Shown: positions 35,933-45,954, counted from the first letter of the stretch. The stretch is DNA of 64,000 nucleotides from Peptoniphilus mikwangii (GCF_000468535.1 NZ_AUQY01000002.1:414205-478204); one strand, 5' to 3'. Made by a program: numbers and translations. The notes: generated by a model from the letters alone, not told the origin.

Positions 35933-38342
35933 CTCTAACCCCACTTAATTTTTTTATTGTAAGTTTTTTGTTAAAGCCTATTTCTATTTTATTTCCCTCT
36001 TTAATTTTTCCTTCAAGTATTTTCTGAGCAAGTTCATCTTCAATATTGGTTCTAATTGCTCTCTCAAGCGGTCTTGCCCCAAATTCCGTGTCAAATCCAA
36101 TATCAGAAATATATTTTACAACTCTCGGAGTAAATTTTACTCTTATTCCCATTTCAAATAATCTTTCAGCTAATTTTTCGAGCATATTTTTAACTATACT
36201 CTGTACTTCTTTTTCTCCAAGTTCTCTAAATACTATTATTTCATCAATTCTATTTAAAAATTCAGGTTTAAATACATCTTTCAAAGACTTGTTTATAAGC
36301 ATCTTCATATTTTCATATTCTTTTATAGTACCGTCGACAGAAGAAAATCCTATTGAACTTTTATTCTTCAGAAAACTTGCTCCTGCATTGGATGTCATTA
36401 TTATTAAAGTATCCTTAAAGCTCACAGTTCTTCCCTTAGAATCGGTAAGCCTTCCATCATCTAAAATTTGCAACAGTATGTTAAAAACATCAGGATGCGC
36501 TTTTTCAATTTCATCAAATAGAACAACACTATACGGATTTGTCCTTACTGCATCGGTAAGTTGTCCCGGCTCATCATAACCTACATATCCCGGCGGTGAA
36601 CCTACAAGTTTAGACACTGAATGTTTTTCCATATATTCACTCATATCAATTCTAAGCAAATTTTCTTCACTTCCGAATAATTCCTTAGCAAGCATTTTTG
36701 CAAGATATGTCTTTCCAACTCCTGTAGGTCCTACAAAAATAAATGATCCTATCGGCTTATTTGGATCTTTAAGTCCGATTCTCGCTCTTTTAATTGCCTT
36801 TGAAACTGAAGCAATAGCATCATCTTGTCCTTTTACATTTTTTTTCAAATTTCCTTCAAGATGGAGCAGCTTTTTATTTTGCTTTTCATCCATCTTTACA
36901 ACAGGTACCTTACTCCAGTCAGAAACTATTTTTGAAATAATTTCATATGTTACTCTATCTTTTTTCTTTGAAGAATTATATTCTTGTTCTCTATTTTCAT
37001 ATTCCTTTTTTAATGCTTTTTCCTTATCTCTGATTGAAGCTGCAAGCTCAAAATCCTGTGCTTCTACCGCAATATTTTTTTGTCTTGTCAAATCATTTAA
37101 TTCTCTTGTATATTCAGATTTAAAATCCGGCGTCTTATATGCACTGATTTTTAATTTAGATGCCGCTTCATCAATTAAATCTATGGCTTTATCCGGTAAA
37201 AATCTATCAGTTAAATATCTGTCAGAAAGCTTTACTGCTGCATCTATTGCATCATCGGTTATAATTACATTGTGATGATTTTCATAACCCTCTCTAAGCC
37301 CTTTTAAAATTTTTATTGAATCTTCAACAGTAGGTTCTTCTATAATAATAGGCATAAGCCTTCTTTCAAAGGCAGGGTCTTTTTCAATTTGTTTTCTGTA
37401 CTCTCCTATTGTAGTAGCACCTATTATTTGTAATTCGCCTCTTGTAAGCATCGGTTTTAATATATTGGATGCATCCATTGCACCTTCTGCAGCTCCTGCT
37501 CCTATAATTACATGAAGTTCATCAATAAATAAAATTGTATTTTCACTCTTAATAGCTTCATCTATTACAGATTTAAGTCTTTCTTCAAAATCTCCTCTGT
37601 ATTTTGCTCCTGCAATAAGGCCGCTTACATCAAGAGTTCTTATAATTTTATCTTGAATAATTTCAGGAACTTCTCTATTTTGTATTTTTTGTGCAAGTCC
37701 TTCTACAATTGCAGTTTTACCGACTCCCGGATCACCTATTAAAACAGGATTATTTTTTCTTCTTCTCGAAAGAACCTGTATGATTCTCTCTATTTCCTTT
37801 TCTCTTCCAACTATATTGTCAATTTTTCCCTGTTCCGCTCTGCTATTCAAATTTTGAGTATATTTTTCAAGACTTGACTCTTTTTTATTTCTCTCGTCAA
37901 TTTCTTCATCTTCTATATTTAAAATACTCTCCTCAAGAGCATCCGAATCTATTCCTATTCTCTTTAAAACAAGTGCTGCAACTCCTTGACCTTCTCTTAA
38001 AATTCCTATGAGCAGATGTTCCGTTCCTACGAATTCACTTTCATCTTCTTTTGCAGCTTCAAATGCAAGTTCAAATATTCTCTTAGTTCTCGGTGTATAT
38101 ATCAAATTTGAACTTATGACATCTTGCCCCATAGTTACAACTTCATATATTGCAGACTTTAAACTATTATAATTAAGCCCCAAATTGGACAAAATTTTTG
38201 CCCCTTTTGAATTTTCAACTCTCATTATTCCAAGTAACAAATGTTCTGAACCTACATAGTTACGTCTTCCTTCTCTTGCCTCAGTTTGTGCAAACAATAA
38301 GGCCTTTTGACTTTTTTCTGTAAATTTTCCAAATATATCCAC
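35904..38342 (-). CDS. clpC: Clp protease ATPase subunit ClpC
   Basis: Hsp100 unfoldase that feeds proteins to ClpP. It is 812 residues. An N-domain (1-145) has two repeats with [10 protein letters not shown] and [10 protein letters not shown]; the two Glu are the positions that bind phosphoarginine in Bacillus ClpC, so that pocket seems kept. AAA1 follows with [13 protein letters not shown], a middle domain with a UVR motif (about 410-470), and AAA2 with [12 protein letters not shown] and [15 protein letters not shown]. The start is GTG at 38342 with GGAGG upstream, one base into the mcsB stop. Controlled by CtsR. Confidence 0.96.
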   Translation of the reverse strand: MDIFGKFTEKSQKALLFAQTEAREGRRNYVGSEHLLLGIMRVENSKGAKILSNLGLNYNSLKSAIYEVVTMGQDVISSNLIYTPRTKRIFELAFEAAKEDESEFVGTEHLLIGILREGQGVAALVLKRIGIDSDALEESILNIEDEEIDERNKKESSLEKYTQNLNSRAEQGKIDNIVGREKEIERIIQVLSRRRKNNPVLIGDPGVGKTAIVEGLAQKIQNREVPEIIQDKIIRTLDVSGLIAGAKYRGDFEERLKSVIDEAIKSENTILFIDELHVIIGAGAAEGAMDASNILKPMLTRGELQIIGATTIGEYRKQIEKDPAFERRLMPIIIEEPTVEDSIKILKGLREGYENHHNVIITDDAIDAAVKLSDRYLTDRFLPDKAIDLIDEAASKLKISAYKTPDFKSEYTRELNDLTRQKNIAVEAQDFELAASIRDKEKALKKEYENREQEYNSSKKKDRVTYEIISKIVSDWSKVPVVKMDEKQNKKLLHLEGNLKKNVKGQDDAIASVSKAIKRARIGLKDPNKPIGSFIFVGPTGVGKTYLAKMLAKELFGSEENLLRIDMSEYMEKHSVSKLVGSPPGYVGYDEPGQLTDAVRTNPYSVVLFDEIEKAHPDVFNILLQILDDGRLTDSKGRTVSFKDTLIIMTSNAGASFLKNKSSIGFSSVDGTIKEYENMKMLINKSLKDVFKPEFLNRIDEIIVFRELGEKEVQSIVKNMLEKLAERLFEMGIRVKFTPRVVKYISDIGFDTEFGARPLERAIRTNIEDELAQKILEGKIKEGNKIEIGFNKKLTIKKLSGVRDEKKEQVQV

Positions 38343-39316
38343 TAAAAGACCTCCTTCATCATCTTTCTAATATTATTAGCCCTTAAAATGTTACGGGATT
38401 TTTCATCAAGCAGTGAACCTCTCTCAATTTGTAAATGTCCATTCTTTAAGCTATTAATCGTTTTTAATAATTCCATATTTTTCTTAGGTTTTAAAATACT
38501 TAGTTCCATACCTAAAAATAAATCTGACATCTTATTAATCATTTCTTCTTCACTTATTATTCTGCAATGACTTAAAACTCCAACTGCTCTATTTACAATA
38601 TCTTCAAGCTCTATAATTTTATCCAGATACAATTTCTTTCTATTTTGCTCTTCTATATCCACTATTTCCCTAGCTATTCCAAGAAGTTTATCAATGTATT
38701 CCATCTCTTCAAGTCCTATTACTCTTTCATGTGAGATTTTATATATTGAACCGACACTCTGTGCCGCTCCGGAGCTAAGTGTACTTACCTTATATCCAAG
38801 CTTGCTGAGACTGCTAACAAGAGATGAAATTCCAAAATATGCTGTTGCGGGAAGATGAAAATAAATCGTAGCATCCATTGCAGTTCCACACATTTGGGGA
38901 TTTGCAGTCAGATATCCGAAATCTTCCCTATATGCATAATCAACATTAGCATCAATCAAATCATCAATCCTGGATACTCTTTCATATAAATTTTTTAAAT
39001 CAAGTTTTTCGGATGATGAAAATATACTAATGTGATTAGTACCATTTACCATAACAGCCGGATCTTCATCAGAAATAAATATTGAGCTTATATCTTCATG
39101 TTTAAAAATATCTCCGGCTCCATTTTCTTCAAAATGCTTAAGCTTATCAAGTGATGACATTTCAGAAGTCAAAAATTTTTTATATTTTCTATTTCTTATA
39201 GCATATTCAACTTTTTCAGTTATTTCTAATGCCTCGTCTTTATTTATGGTAGACGGAAAGTTATATCCCTTTACATTTCTATCTAATCTTATTTCACTAA
39301 AGAGTGTTATACTCAT
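38342..39316 (-). CDS. mcsB: McsB-like protein, probable catalytically dead arginine kinase
   Basis: By position (between mcsA and clpC) and overall similarity this is McsB, which phosphorylates arginines to mark proteins for ClpCP. It is 324 residues, slightly short. The key residues are mostly gone: SSRIRLAR of the ATP site reads FSEIRLDR; NEEDHIRIQ reads NGTNHISIF (both catalytic acids lost); SCPTNVGTGLR reads ANPQMCGTAMD (active-site Cys and the Arg lost); RGIYGEG reads STLSSGA. The phosphoarginine-binding RDxxRA near the C terminus reads RNILRA. There is no frameshift, and the start has GGGGG upstream. It may keep a scaffold role with McsA and ClpC. The comparison is from memory of the Bacillus protein. 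Confidence 0.85.
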   Translation of the reverse strand: MSITLFSEIRLDRNVKGYNFPSTINKDEALEITEKVEYAIRNRKYKKFLTSEMSSLDKLKHFEENGAGDIFKHEDISSIFISDEDPAVMVNGTNHISIFSSSEKLDLKNLYERVSRIDDLIDANVDYAYREDFGYLTANPQMCGTAMDATIYFHLPATAYFGISSLVSSLSKLGYKVSTLSSGAAQSVGSIYKISHERVIGLEEMEYIDKLLGIAREIVDIEEQNRKKLYLDKIIELEDIVNRAVGVLSHCRIISEEEMINKMSDLFLGMELSILKPKKNMELLKTINSLKNGHLQIERGSLLDEKSRNILRANNIRKMMKEVF

Positions 39317-39812
39317 TTTTCCCCCTTAAAGCCTTAAGCTCATCTCTAAGTCTTGCAGCTTCTTCATATTCCTCAAGTTCTATGGCAACAGACAATTTAT
39401 TCAAAAGCTCATCCTCTTCTCTTTTAAATACTACTTTATCTCCTGCACTTCTTGGTATTTTTCCCTTATGTTTTGAAGATGATTTAAGACTTGTAAGCAT
39501 GCTTTTAATTTCATCTTCAAATTCATCATAACACCATTCGCAGCCAAGCTCATTATTTTCAAGCTCTTTAAATCCCGTTCCACAATGACTGCATTTCTTT
39601 TTTACAATATCTGAATTTAAGTTACCTGTAAGTTTAAAAATTTCCTTTAAAAAATTTTCCATCTTTCCGGTAACTGCACTATTAAATTCTAAATCTTCTC
39701 TCATTTTCTTTTCGGCACAATCAGCACATAAATGTACTTCTTCAACATCATTTCCCATCATCTTTGTATATGAAATAATCGCTTCTTTTTTTCCACAGCT
39801 ATCACAAAGCAT
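39297..39812 (-). CDS. mcsA: McsA, zinc-finger activator/adaptor
   Basis: 171 residues. Zinc-binding pairs CDSCGKK, CADCAEKK, CSHCGTG and CEWCYDE in the first two thirds, then a UVR motif near the C terminus (LSVAIELEEYEEAARLRDEL). In Bacillus it activates McsB and helps switch off CtsR under stress. Since the McsB here looks inactive, McsA may act directly on ClpC or CtsR (inference). AGGAGG precedes the ATG. It overlaps mcsB by 20 bases. Confidence 0.94.
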   Translation of the reverse strand: MLCDSCGKKEAIISYTKMMGNDVEEVHLCADCAEKKMREDLEFNSAVTGKMENFLKEIFKLTGNLNSDIVKKKCSHCGTGFKELENNELGCEWCYDEFEDEIKSMLTSLKSSSKHKGKIPRSAGDKVVFKREEDELLNKLSVAIELEEYEEAARLRDELKALRGKNEYNTL

Positions 39813-39821
39813 AATATCCTC

Positions 39822-40277
39822 CTAACCGAATATCACAAGAAGTATATTCTTTAAAATACTCGCTCTAACTTCATTTTTTATATCCGGACAATCTCCAAGC
39901 GCCCTGTCGCTTAATGCAACTTTAATAATTCCCTCTTCTCTCTCTGTTATATATTCAAGTCGGACAAGTTCTTTTAATATTTGATCCGCCTTGTCCTTAG
40001 TTATCGAATTTCCAACTTCATCATAAAACAACTTGTTTAATGAATTTTTATTTTTAAGTTCAACTCTTACAATCCTTATAAATCCTCCGCCACCACGCCT
40101 TGATTCTACATAGTATCCCTTATATGGAGTAAATCTTGTTGTAAGAACATAGTTGATTTGAGATGGCGCACAATTAAATCTGTCTGCTATTAAAGCTCTT
40201 TGTATTTCCAATGTGCCATCTGTTTCTTCAAGTAAAGACATTATAAAGTCTTCAATTGAATTTGAAAGTTTTGCCAT
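39822..40277 (-). CDS. ctsR: CtsR, repressor of class III stress genes
   Basis: 151 residues with the CtsR winged helix: IADRFNCAPSQINYVLTTRFTP, the glycine-rich wing RRGGGGFIRIVRV whose Arg touches the DNA minor groove and senses heat in Bacillus, and a C-terminal four-helix domain. It leads ctsR-mcsA-mcsB-clpC-radA and has a CtsR box overlapping its ribosome-site region, so it represses itself. AAAGGTG precedes the ATG. Confidence 0.96.
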   Translation of the reverse strand: MAKLSNSIEDFIMSLLEETDGTLEIQRALIADRFNCAPSQINYVLTTRFTPYKGYYVESRRGGGGFIRIVRVELKNKNSLNKLFYDEVGNSITKDKADQILKELVRLEYITEREEGIIKVALSDRALGDCPDIKNEVRASILKNILLVIFG

Positions 40278-40287
40278 AAAATCACCT

Positions 40288-40304
40288 TTTGACCATCTTT
40301 GTCT
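40288..40304 (-). promoter_or_regulatory. CtsR operator
   Basis: On the minus strand AGACAAA-GAT-GGTCAAA, a tandem heptad repeat matching the known RGTCAAA-NAN-RGTCAAA box with one mismatch. It ends next to the ctsR ribosome site, so repression would act on the first stretch of the transcript region. Confidence 0.85.
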
Positions 40305-40369
40305 TTTAGATTAAAAAAATATTTTAACGATATATTAATAATAACATTAAAATATTTTTTTGTAAAGTA

Positions 40370-41386
40370 TTAGCTGTTAAGCAAATCTCTATTTATACTT
40401 TTATAGAAGAGTTCTTTAACCTTTTCAAAATTATTTGTTTGTCCGAGTATCCACATAAGCTTTGTAACTGCAGATTCAACAGTCATATCATAAGCCTCAA
40501 GTACATTATAATCTTTCATTATACTAAATCCGACCTCATACGTTGTAGCATCTGAACCTTCAAGCATAACCTGTGTTGCAATGACAACTATTTTACCCTC
40601 AGAAGTTATCTTTTCAAGTACCTTATTAAAATTTTTGCCCGAATTAAATGGAAGTCCTCCAACACCATAAGACTCAATTACAATTGCGTCATAATGCTTT
40701 GAAATATATTCAAGTACTTCAGGTTCAACACCCGGAGTCAACTTTAATAAAAATACTTTTGAATTTAATTTTTCATAAAAAACAGTTTGCTTATCAAATT
40801 CTCTATCTTCAACATATTGTAAAATTCTATTGCCATCTATAAATGCAGCTACCGGATAGTTTATTGAATCAAATGCGGAATAGCTCTTTGAGCGAAGCTT
40901 CTTTGCTCTCGTTCCTATAATGGCTTTTCCATCAAACACAATATAAACTCCCCTGGCCTGTTCTCTTATTGCAAACCTTATAGAATCAAGCAAATTTTTC
41001 TTAGCATCTGTTATCAAATCTGTTATAGGTCTTTGAGAACCTGTCAAAATTATGGGCTTAGTCGAATTTTGTATAAGATATGACAATGCTGCAGCACTAT
41101 ATGCAAGAGTATCAGTACCATGAGTTATAATGAAACCGTCATAGTCTTCATAATTATCCTTAATTACATCTGCTATCATAAGCCAGTGATGAGGTTCTAT
41201 ATTTGTTGAATCTATGTTCATAACCTGCTTTACATCAATTTGTGCAAGCTCTTTTGACTGAGGTATATGATTTAAAAATTCTTTAGGATTTATTTTTGGA
41301 CTTAACCCAAATTCCGTCTGTTCAGATGCAATTGTTCCACCTGTTGCAATTAAAAGTATTTTCTTTATATTTTCTTCACTATTCAT
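40370..41386 (-). CDS. ansA: L-asparaginase, type I
   Basis: Cytoplasmic hydrolysis of asparagine to aspartate and ammonia. It is 338 residues with no signal peptide. The first threonine motif is LIATGGTIASEQT, the second ITHGTDTLAYSAAALS; GSQRPITDLITDAKKNL and the C-terminal EGSDATTYEVG complete the family pattern. Tyr/Asp/Lys active-site partners appear present. Its start overlaps the capA stop by eight bases, so the two are co-translated, although no functional link is known. An A+T-only 11-bp stem between it and ctsR may be its terminator (about 40317-40356). Confidence 0.93.
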   Translation of the reverse strand: MNSEENIKKILLIATGGTIASEQTEFGLSPKINPKEFLNHIPQSKELAQIDVKQVMNIDSTNIEPHHWLMIADVIKDNYEDYDGFIITHGTDTLAYSAAALSYLIQNSTKPIILTGSQRPITDLITDAKKNLLDSIRFAIREQARGVYIVFDGKAIIGTRAKKLRSKSYSAFDSINYPVAAFIDGNRILQYVEDREFDKQTVFYEKLNSKVFLLKLTPGVEPEVLEYISKHYDAIVIESYGVGGLPFNSGKNFNKVLEKITSEGKIVVIATQVMLEGSDATTYEVGFSIMKDYNVLEAYDMTVESAVTKLMWILGQTNNFEKVKELFYKSINRDLLNS

Positions 41387-42578
41387 ATTCTCTTAAACTC
41401 TCCGAAAGTAAATTATAATTTTTATCTACAAAAGCCTTCGTAGCATCGTCTAATGTATCTCTATATTTTCCACCGTCTATTATATCTTTATATGCCAAAA
41501 CTTCTGACTGCGGCTTGCCTTTTTCATCTATATATCTATTTACATAAGTTGGAATAAGCTCCACATTTGTCAAAGAAGTCACGCCATTTTCTTTATCAAT
41601 ATACAATTTCACAAAAACACCGGTCTCAACACCGTCTTTAGGTAGCCACTTTATTCTCTGATTAGAAATAGAATTTCCCATAGAAAAAATAGTAAAAGTC
41701 TTTTTACCGTTATAACTTGAATTTTTTACAGGTTGAAGTACATGAGGATGTGAACCCAAAACTGCATCTACTCCAAGATTTAAAAAATAATCATTAAAAT
41801 ATTTTTGCACTTCTGACGGTTCTTTACTATATTCTACTCCCCAATGAGGATACGCTATTATAAAATCTGCACCAAGACTTTTTAACTTACTTATATCTTC
41901 CTTTATAAGCTCTTCATCAAGCGGCGAAATCATATATGCTCTATCTTTAGGCACTAAAGATTCAAGTCCGTTAAAAATTTCAGAATATCCTATAAAACCA
42001 ATCTTAATGTCATTTTTTTCAACCACAAGCATCGGTCTGTCCGCTGTCTTATATGTCCCAAAATGCTTTAATCCCGCATTATCCATTTCATCAATAGTTG
42101 TTTCTATCCCTTCAGCATGAGTATCTATGCAGTGATTATTTACCGTACTTAAAACATCAAAACCTATTTCTTTTAAATATTCAAGTGCCTCCTTAGGCGT
42201 GTTAAACATCGGATGTCCGCTTATCCGCCTATTCGGATTCACGGTACTCTCAAAATTTCCGACAGTTATATCTGATAAATCTATGTACTCTTTCATTTTT
42301 GCATAATATGTGGAAAAATCATATTTTCCCTTAGTCTCATCAAAATTTCTTATATATAGCGGAAGATGATACATGATATCTCCTGTTGCCAAAATAGTAA
42401 CGCTTTTCTTTTCAGGCTTATCATCTACGTTTTTTTGCTTAACAGTATTTTTTTTAATAACCGGTTCTTTAGAAATAAAATTCAAGCCACTTATGTTTCC
42501 GTTTGTAGAATAATCAACTACAACAAATCCGACTATCAAAATTAAAATAGCACTTAGTACAAAAAATATTTTTTTCAT
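41379..42578 (-). CDS. CapA-family metallophosphatase-like protein
   Basis: About 399 residues. An N-terminal membrane anchor (about 2-22), a short basic linker, then the CapA domain with VTILATGDIMYH, TVGNFESTVN, VLSTVNNHCIDTHAEGI, IIAYPHWGVEYS and VLGSHPHVLQPV. These carry the Asp, Asn and His ligands of the calcineurin-like metallophosphatase fold. Family members take part in poly-gamma-glutamate export or act as surface phosphatases; no capB or capC is nearby, so I do not assume a capsule. The ATG at 42578 has GGTGAT upstream. Confidence 0.88.
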   Translation of the reverse strand: MKKIFFVLSAILILIVGFVVVDYSTNGNISGLNFISKEPVIKKNTVKQKNVDDKPEKKSVTILATGDIMYHLPLYIRNFDETKGKYDFSTYYAKMKEYIDLSDITVGNFESTVNPNRRISGHPMFNTPKEALEYLKEIGFDVLSTVNNHCIDTHAEGIETTIDEMDNAGLKHFGTYKTADRPMLVVEKNDIKIGFIGYSEIFNGLESLVPKDRAYMISPLDEELIKEDISKLKSLGADFIIAYPHWGVEYSKEPSEVQKYFNDYFLNLGVDAVLGSHPHVLQPVKNSSYNGKKTFTIFSMGNSISNQRIKWLPKDGVETGVFVKLYIDKENGVTSLTNVELIPTYVNRYIDEKGKPQSEVLAYKDIIDGGKYRDTLDDATKAFVDKNYNLLSESLREYE

Positions 42579-42630
42579 ATAAATCACCAAAACTATTATA
42601 GCATTAAATATTCATATCACATAGAATAAA

Positions 42631-42651
42631 AAAAAGGAAGCCAAGGCTTCC
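42631..42651 (-). terminator. terminator of the repeat lipoprotein
   Basis: A 7-bp G+C-rich stem (GGAAGCC, 42636-42642, with 42645-42651) followed on the minus strand by eight T. It is about 20 bases past the stop at 42670. Confidence 0.85.
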
Positions 42652-42669
42652 TCATTTTTAATATTTAAA

Positions 42670-42924
42670 TTAGTTCTTCTTTTCTTCAGTTGTATTTTCA
42701 GCAGCTTCTTCAGCTGGAGCATTTTCAGCTTTTTCTTCAGTTGCGTTTTCAGCCTTTTCTTCCATCATTTCATTTGCTGGAGCATTTTCAGCCTTTTCTT
42801 CTGTCATTTCATTTGCCGGAGCATTATTTGCCGGAGCTTCATTTTTCTTTTGTCCACAAGCTACTAAACCGAACATCATAACACCTATTGTTCCTACTGC
42901 AAGAATTTTGTTTAAATTTTTCAT
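42670..42924 (-). CDS. small lipoprotein with Glu/Ala/Asn repeats
   Basis: 84 residues. Signal peptide with lipobox: MKNLNKILAVGTIGVMMFGLVACG, cleavage before the Cys in LVAC. The mature part is almost entirely built of E, A, N, P, T and K in near repeats: EEKAENAPANEM, MEEKAENATEEKAEN, APAEEAAEN. It should be an acidic, unfolded surface tail. AGGAGG lies 11 bases before the ATG at 42924; a TTG at 42930 is the alternative start. No recognisable family. The repeat unit is visible in the DNA at about 42700-42835, so copy number may vary between strains. Confidence 0.7.
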   Translation of the reverse strand: MKNLNKILAVGTIGVMMFGLVACGQKKNEAPANNAPANEMTEEKAENAPANEMMEEKAENATEEKAENAPAEEAAENTTEEKKN

Positions 42925-43092
42925 CTTCAACTATACCTCCTATTTAATATGTGTACATCATAGTTTCATGGTGTGAAAATTATGTGTTGATATGGTAAAA
43001 AGTTTTAGAACTTTATATTATATTATTTAAATAATATTAAATATGGTAAATTTTTTAATCCTCATGTTATAATAATATGGGAGTTGAAATTA

Positions 43093-44739
43093 ATGTACCA
43101 AGCACTATATCGTAAATATAGGTCTAAGACCTTTGATGAACTTGTGGGACAAAATCATATTACCACAGCACTTAAAAATCAAATAGCAAATAATGAAATA
43201 TCTCATGCTTACTTATTCTCAGGAACAAGAGGAACCGGAAAAACATCAGCAGCAAAAATATTTGCTCGTGCTGTAAATTGTCTGTGTTCTGAAAATGGAA
43301 ATCCATGCAACCACTGTGAAAACTGTCTTTCAATACTTGATGATAGGGTTATGGATGTAATTGAAATGGATGCAGCTTCAAATAATAGTGTTGAAGATAT
43401 TAGAGAACTTAAAGAAAAAGTTGTATATCCTCCTCAGAACTTAAAATATAAAGTATATATAATTGATGAGGTTCATATGCTATCAAAAAGTGCTTTTAAT
43501 GCACTGCTTAAAGTTTTAGAAGAACCGCCTAAACACCTAATATTTATCCTTGCAACAACTGAACCCGAAAAAATACCTCAAACAATACTTTCGAGGACAC
43601 AAAGATTTAACTTTAAGAGGATAAATCCCGAAATTATAATCGAGAATTTAAAAAATATAACTGCACTTGAAAATAAATCTTGTGATGAAGATGTTTTTTC
43701 ATTAATATCAAATAACTCGGATGGTGCTATGCGTGATGCTCTTTCACTTTTAGATCAGTGTCTGTCTTTCACGGATAAGCATATAAGTTATAATCTTGCC
43801 ACTGAAATTTTGGGTATAACATCTGATGATATACTTTTTAAAATTTCAAGAGCGTTAATAGACAGAAATCTTGAGAATGCTATCAGTTCTCTCCAGGAAA
43901 TTTATTCTAAAGGAAAGGATATTTCAATTTTAATATCCGATTTAATTTCCCATTTCAGAAACCTTATGATAGTAAAGACTATAAAAGATACAAGTGAACT
44001 TTTATATACAACAAGACTTGATGATTATATAAAAGAAGCTTGTATGTTATCAGTTGATAGAATAATTGACATACTTAAAATCTTAAATGAAACTCTTTTA
44101 AATGTAAAATATGCAAATGATAAAAGAATTATCTTTGAAATGAGCATAATAAAAATAACTGTGCTTAAAGATACCGTATCACTTGAAGAAAGAATTAAAG
44201 CTTTAGAAGATATTATTAATAGTGGGAATTTTAAAAATGTATCTGAAACTTCTCCTGTTAAAAACAATTTAAAATCTATAGACAATGATACAAAAATAGA
44301 AGCACCTTCTAAAAAACTTTCTCAGGAAGTTTTTCCTACAACTGTAGTTGATGAATTAAAAGATGATGAAAAAAAAGAAGAAAAATCTGATATAATAAAT
44401 GATGGTAATTTAACCCTTGAAAAAATAAAATCTGATTGGAATAATATCTTGATCGAAATTAAAAATAGAAAAAGACTTAACATTCCAATTCAACTTAGCT
44501 TTGCAAAACTTGTAAACTTTAATCAAAATACACTCTTAATAGAATTTGATGAATCAAATAAATTTAACTATGAATCATTATCCAACAAGGATAATATTAA
44601 TTTTATAGAAGATTTTTTAAGTAAGTACTATAATGATAAAATTAGTGTTAAAATTGTACTTACAGATAACAAAGAAATAAAACTTGCAGTAAAAAGTGCA
44701 GAAGATTTATTTGGAAGTAAAAATATAGAAATAATATAG
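43093..44739 (+). CDS. dnaX: DNA polymerase III subunit gamma/tau
   Basis: ATPase of the clamp loader. 548 residues from the ATG at 43093 ([19 protein letters not shown]), which has GGGAG nine bases upstream; a TTG at 43084 is the less likely start. Walker [18 protein letters not shown], zinc cysteines in [16 protein letters not shown], Walker [10 protein letters not shown] and the SRC-type LSRTQRFNF motif are present. The C terminus is the tau part that binds the polymerase and helicase. It leads dnaX-ybaB-recR, a common bacterial operon. A TATAAT lies at 43069-43074 with no clear -35 box. Confidence 0.96.
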   Translation: MYQALYRKYRSKTFDELVGQNHITTALKNQIANNEISHAYLFSGTRGTGKTSAAKIFARAVNCLCSENGNPCNHCENCLSILDDRVMDVIEMDAASNNSVEDIRELKEKVVYPPQNLKYKVYIIDEVHMLSKSAFNALLKVLEEPPKHLIFILATTEPEKIPQTILSRTQRFNFKRINPEIIIENLKNITALENKSCDEDVFSLISNNSDGAMRDALSLLDQCLSFTDKHISYNLATEILGITSDDILFKISRALIDRNLENAISSLQEIYSKGKDISILISDLISHFRNLMIVKTIKDTSELLYTTRLDDYIKEACMLSVDRIIDILKILNETLLNVKYANDKRIIFEMSIIKITVLKDTVSLEERIKALEDIINSGNFKNVSETSPVKNNLKSIDNDTKIEAPSKKLSQEVFPTTVVDELKDDEKKEEKSDIINDGNLTLEKIKSDWNNILIEIKNRKRLNIPIQLSFAKLVNFNQNTLLIEFDESNKFNYESLSNKDNINFIEDFLSKYYNDKISVKIVLTDNKEIKLAVKSAEDLFGSKNIEII

Positions 44740-44749
44740 GAGGAACATT

Positions 44750-45088
44750 ATGGCAAAAGGATATCCCGGATTTCCAATGGGAGGAAATATGAATAATATG
44801 ATGAAGCAGGTTCAAAAGCTTCAAAAACAAATGGAAGAAATGCAAGAAAACTTAAAAAATCAAGAAATAGAATTTTCTGCAGGTGGCGGCGCAGTAGTTG
44901 CAAAAGTAAACGGAAGCAAAGAACTTGTATCGATAACACTTGATAAAGAAGTAGTAGACCCTGATGATGTTGAAATGCTGCAAGATCTAATTATTACAGC
45001 TGTTAACGGGGCAATTGCATCAGTAGAAGAAAAATCAAACTCTGCAATGAATAAAATCACCGGCGGCTTAAATATTCCTGGACTATAA
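44750..45088 (+). CDS. ybaB: YbaB/EbfC nucleoid-associated protein
   Basis: Small DNA-binding protein of 112 residues. The N terminus is glycine/methionine-rich ([20 protein letters not shown]), then a long helix ([15 protein letters not shown]) and the conserved beta region [21 protein letters not shown]. The C terminus is helical. It lies 10 bases after dnaX with AGGAGG, and is followed directly by recR. Confidence 0.95.
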   Translation: MAKGYPGFPMGGNMNNMMKQVQKLQKQMEEMQENLKNQEIEFSAGGGAVVAKVNGSKELVSITLDKEVVDPDDVEMLQDLIITAVNGAIASVEEKSNSAMNKITGGLNIPGL

Positions 45089-45089
45089 A

Positions 45090-45689
45090 ATGAAAAACAG
45101 AGCAAAACCAATTGAAAATTTAATTAATCAATTAAATAAACTTCCCGGAGTTGGAAATAAAACTGCTCAGCGACTTGCATATCATATAATTGATATGGAT
45201 TTTGAAAAAGTTAAGGCACTTTCAGATGCAATAACAAGCGCAAAAGAAAATGTAAAACAATGCAGCATATGTGCAAACTTTACAGACATAGATCCTTGTA
45301 AAATATGTAATGATACAAATCGAGATGAAAGTGTAATTTGTGTTGTAGAATATCCAAAAGATGTTGAAGCTATGGAACGTGCTACTTGTTATCATGGAAT
45401 GTATCACGTACTTCACGGAACAATCTCTCCGAACAAAGGTATTGGACCCAACAATTTAAAAATAAGAGAGCTTTTAAAAAGACTTGAAAATAATAATGTT
45501 GAAGAAATAATCATAGCGACAAACCCAACAGCCGAGGGAGATACAACTGCACTATATATTTCAAAACTGCTTTCTCCGCTTGGAATAAAAACAACAAGAA
45601 TTGCCTATGGAATCCCTGTTGGTGGAGATTTGGAATATTATGACGAACTTACAATCTCAACCGCACTTGAAAACAGAAGAGAAATTTAA
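45090..45689 (+). CDS. recR: recombination mediator RecR
   Basis: Works with RecF/RecO to load RecA at gaps. It is 199 residues: helix-hairpin-helix LPGVGNKTAQRLAYHI, a zinc finger (CSICANFTDIDPCKIC), a TOPRIM domain (VICVVEYPKDVEAMERA; IIATNPTAEGDTTALYI) and a Walker-B-like C terminus (AYGIPVGGDLEYYDELTI). Third gene of dnaX-ybaB-recR; its start is one base after the ybaB stop. No anomalies. Confidence 0.97.
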   Translation: MKNRAKPIENLINQLNKLPGVGNKTAQRLAYHIIDMDFEKVKALSDAITSAKENVKQCSICANFTDIDPCKICNDTNRDESVICVVEYPKDVEAMERATCYHGMYHVLHGTISPNKGIGPNNLKIRELLKRLENNNVEEIIIATNPTAEGDTTALYISKLLSPLGIKTTRIAYGIPVGGDLEYYDELTISTALENRREI

Positions 45690-45710
45690 AATAAACTTAT
45701 TATTCAACAA

Positions 45711-45848
45711 GTGCTTTTCCCTTGGATTTTTAAGGCTATATGCGACAACCTTGAATCTGAAATTCAACCTATGATTCATAATTTTATAATTTCAGTATTA
45801 ACAGTTATAGTTGCTATTTCTGTAAAATTATCCATAGGTCTTTGCTAA
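45711..45848 (+). CDS. possible 45-residue membrane peptide after recR
   Basis: In the same frame as recR, just past its stop, an open frame from GTG at 45711 encodes VLFPWIFKAICDNLESEIQ and a hydrophobic tail (NFIISVLTVIVAISVKLSI). No ribosome site is visible. It may be a real small protein, read-through sequence or a remnant. It ends nine bases before the operon terminator. Confidence 0.25.
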   Translation: MLFPWIFKAICDNLESEIQPMIHNFIISVLTVIVAISVKLSIGLC

Positions 45849-45856
45849 TAGATAAA

Positions 45857-45884
45857 AGGGGCTTTTAATAAGCCCCTCTTTTTT
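45857..45884 (+). terminator. dnaX-ybaB-recR terminator
   Basis: An 8-bp stem (AGGGGCTT, 45857-45864, with 45870-45877) around a 5-base loop, followed by CTTTTTT. Confidence 0.9.
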
Positions 45885-45954
45885 ATTTTCAATTTTTATT
45901 TAATAATCCTACTATTTTAGATAATTTACTTCAAGTATACTTATAATCAAAATA

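Noticed and set aside
38342-39316. mcsB as a frameshifted pseudogene
   Set aside because: The reading frame is full length with a good start; only catalytic residues are changed.
41379-42578. Poly-gamma-glutamate capsule locus
   Set aside because: Only a CapA-like protein is present; no capB or capC.
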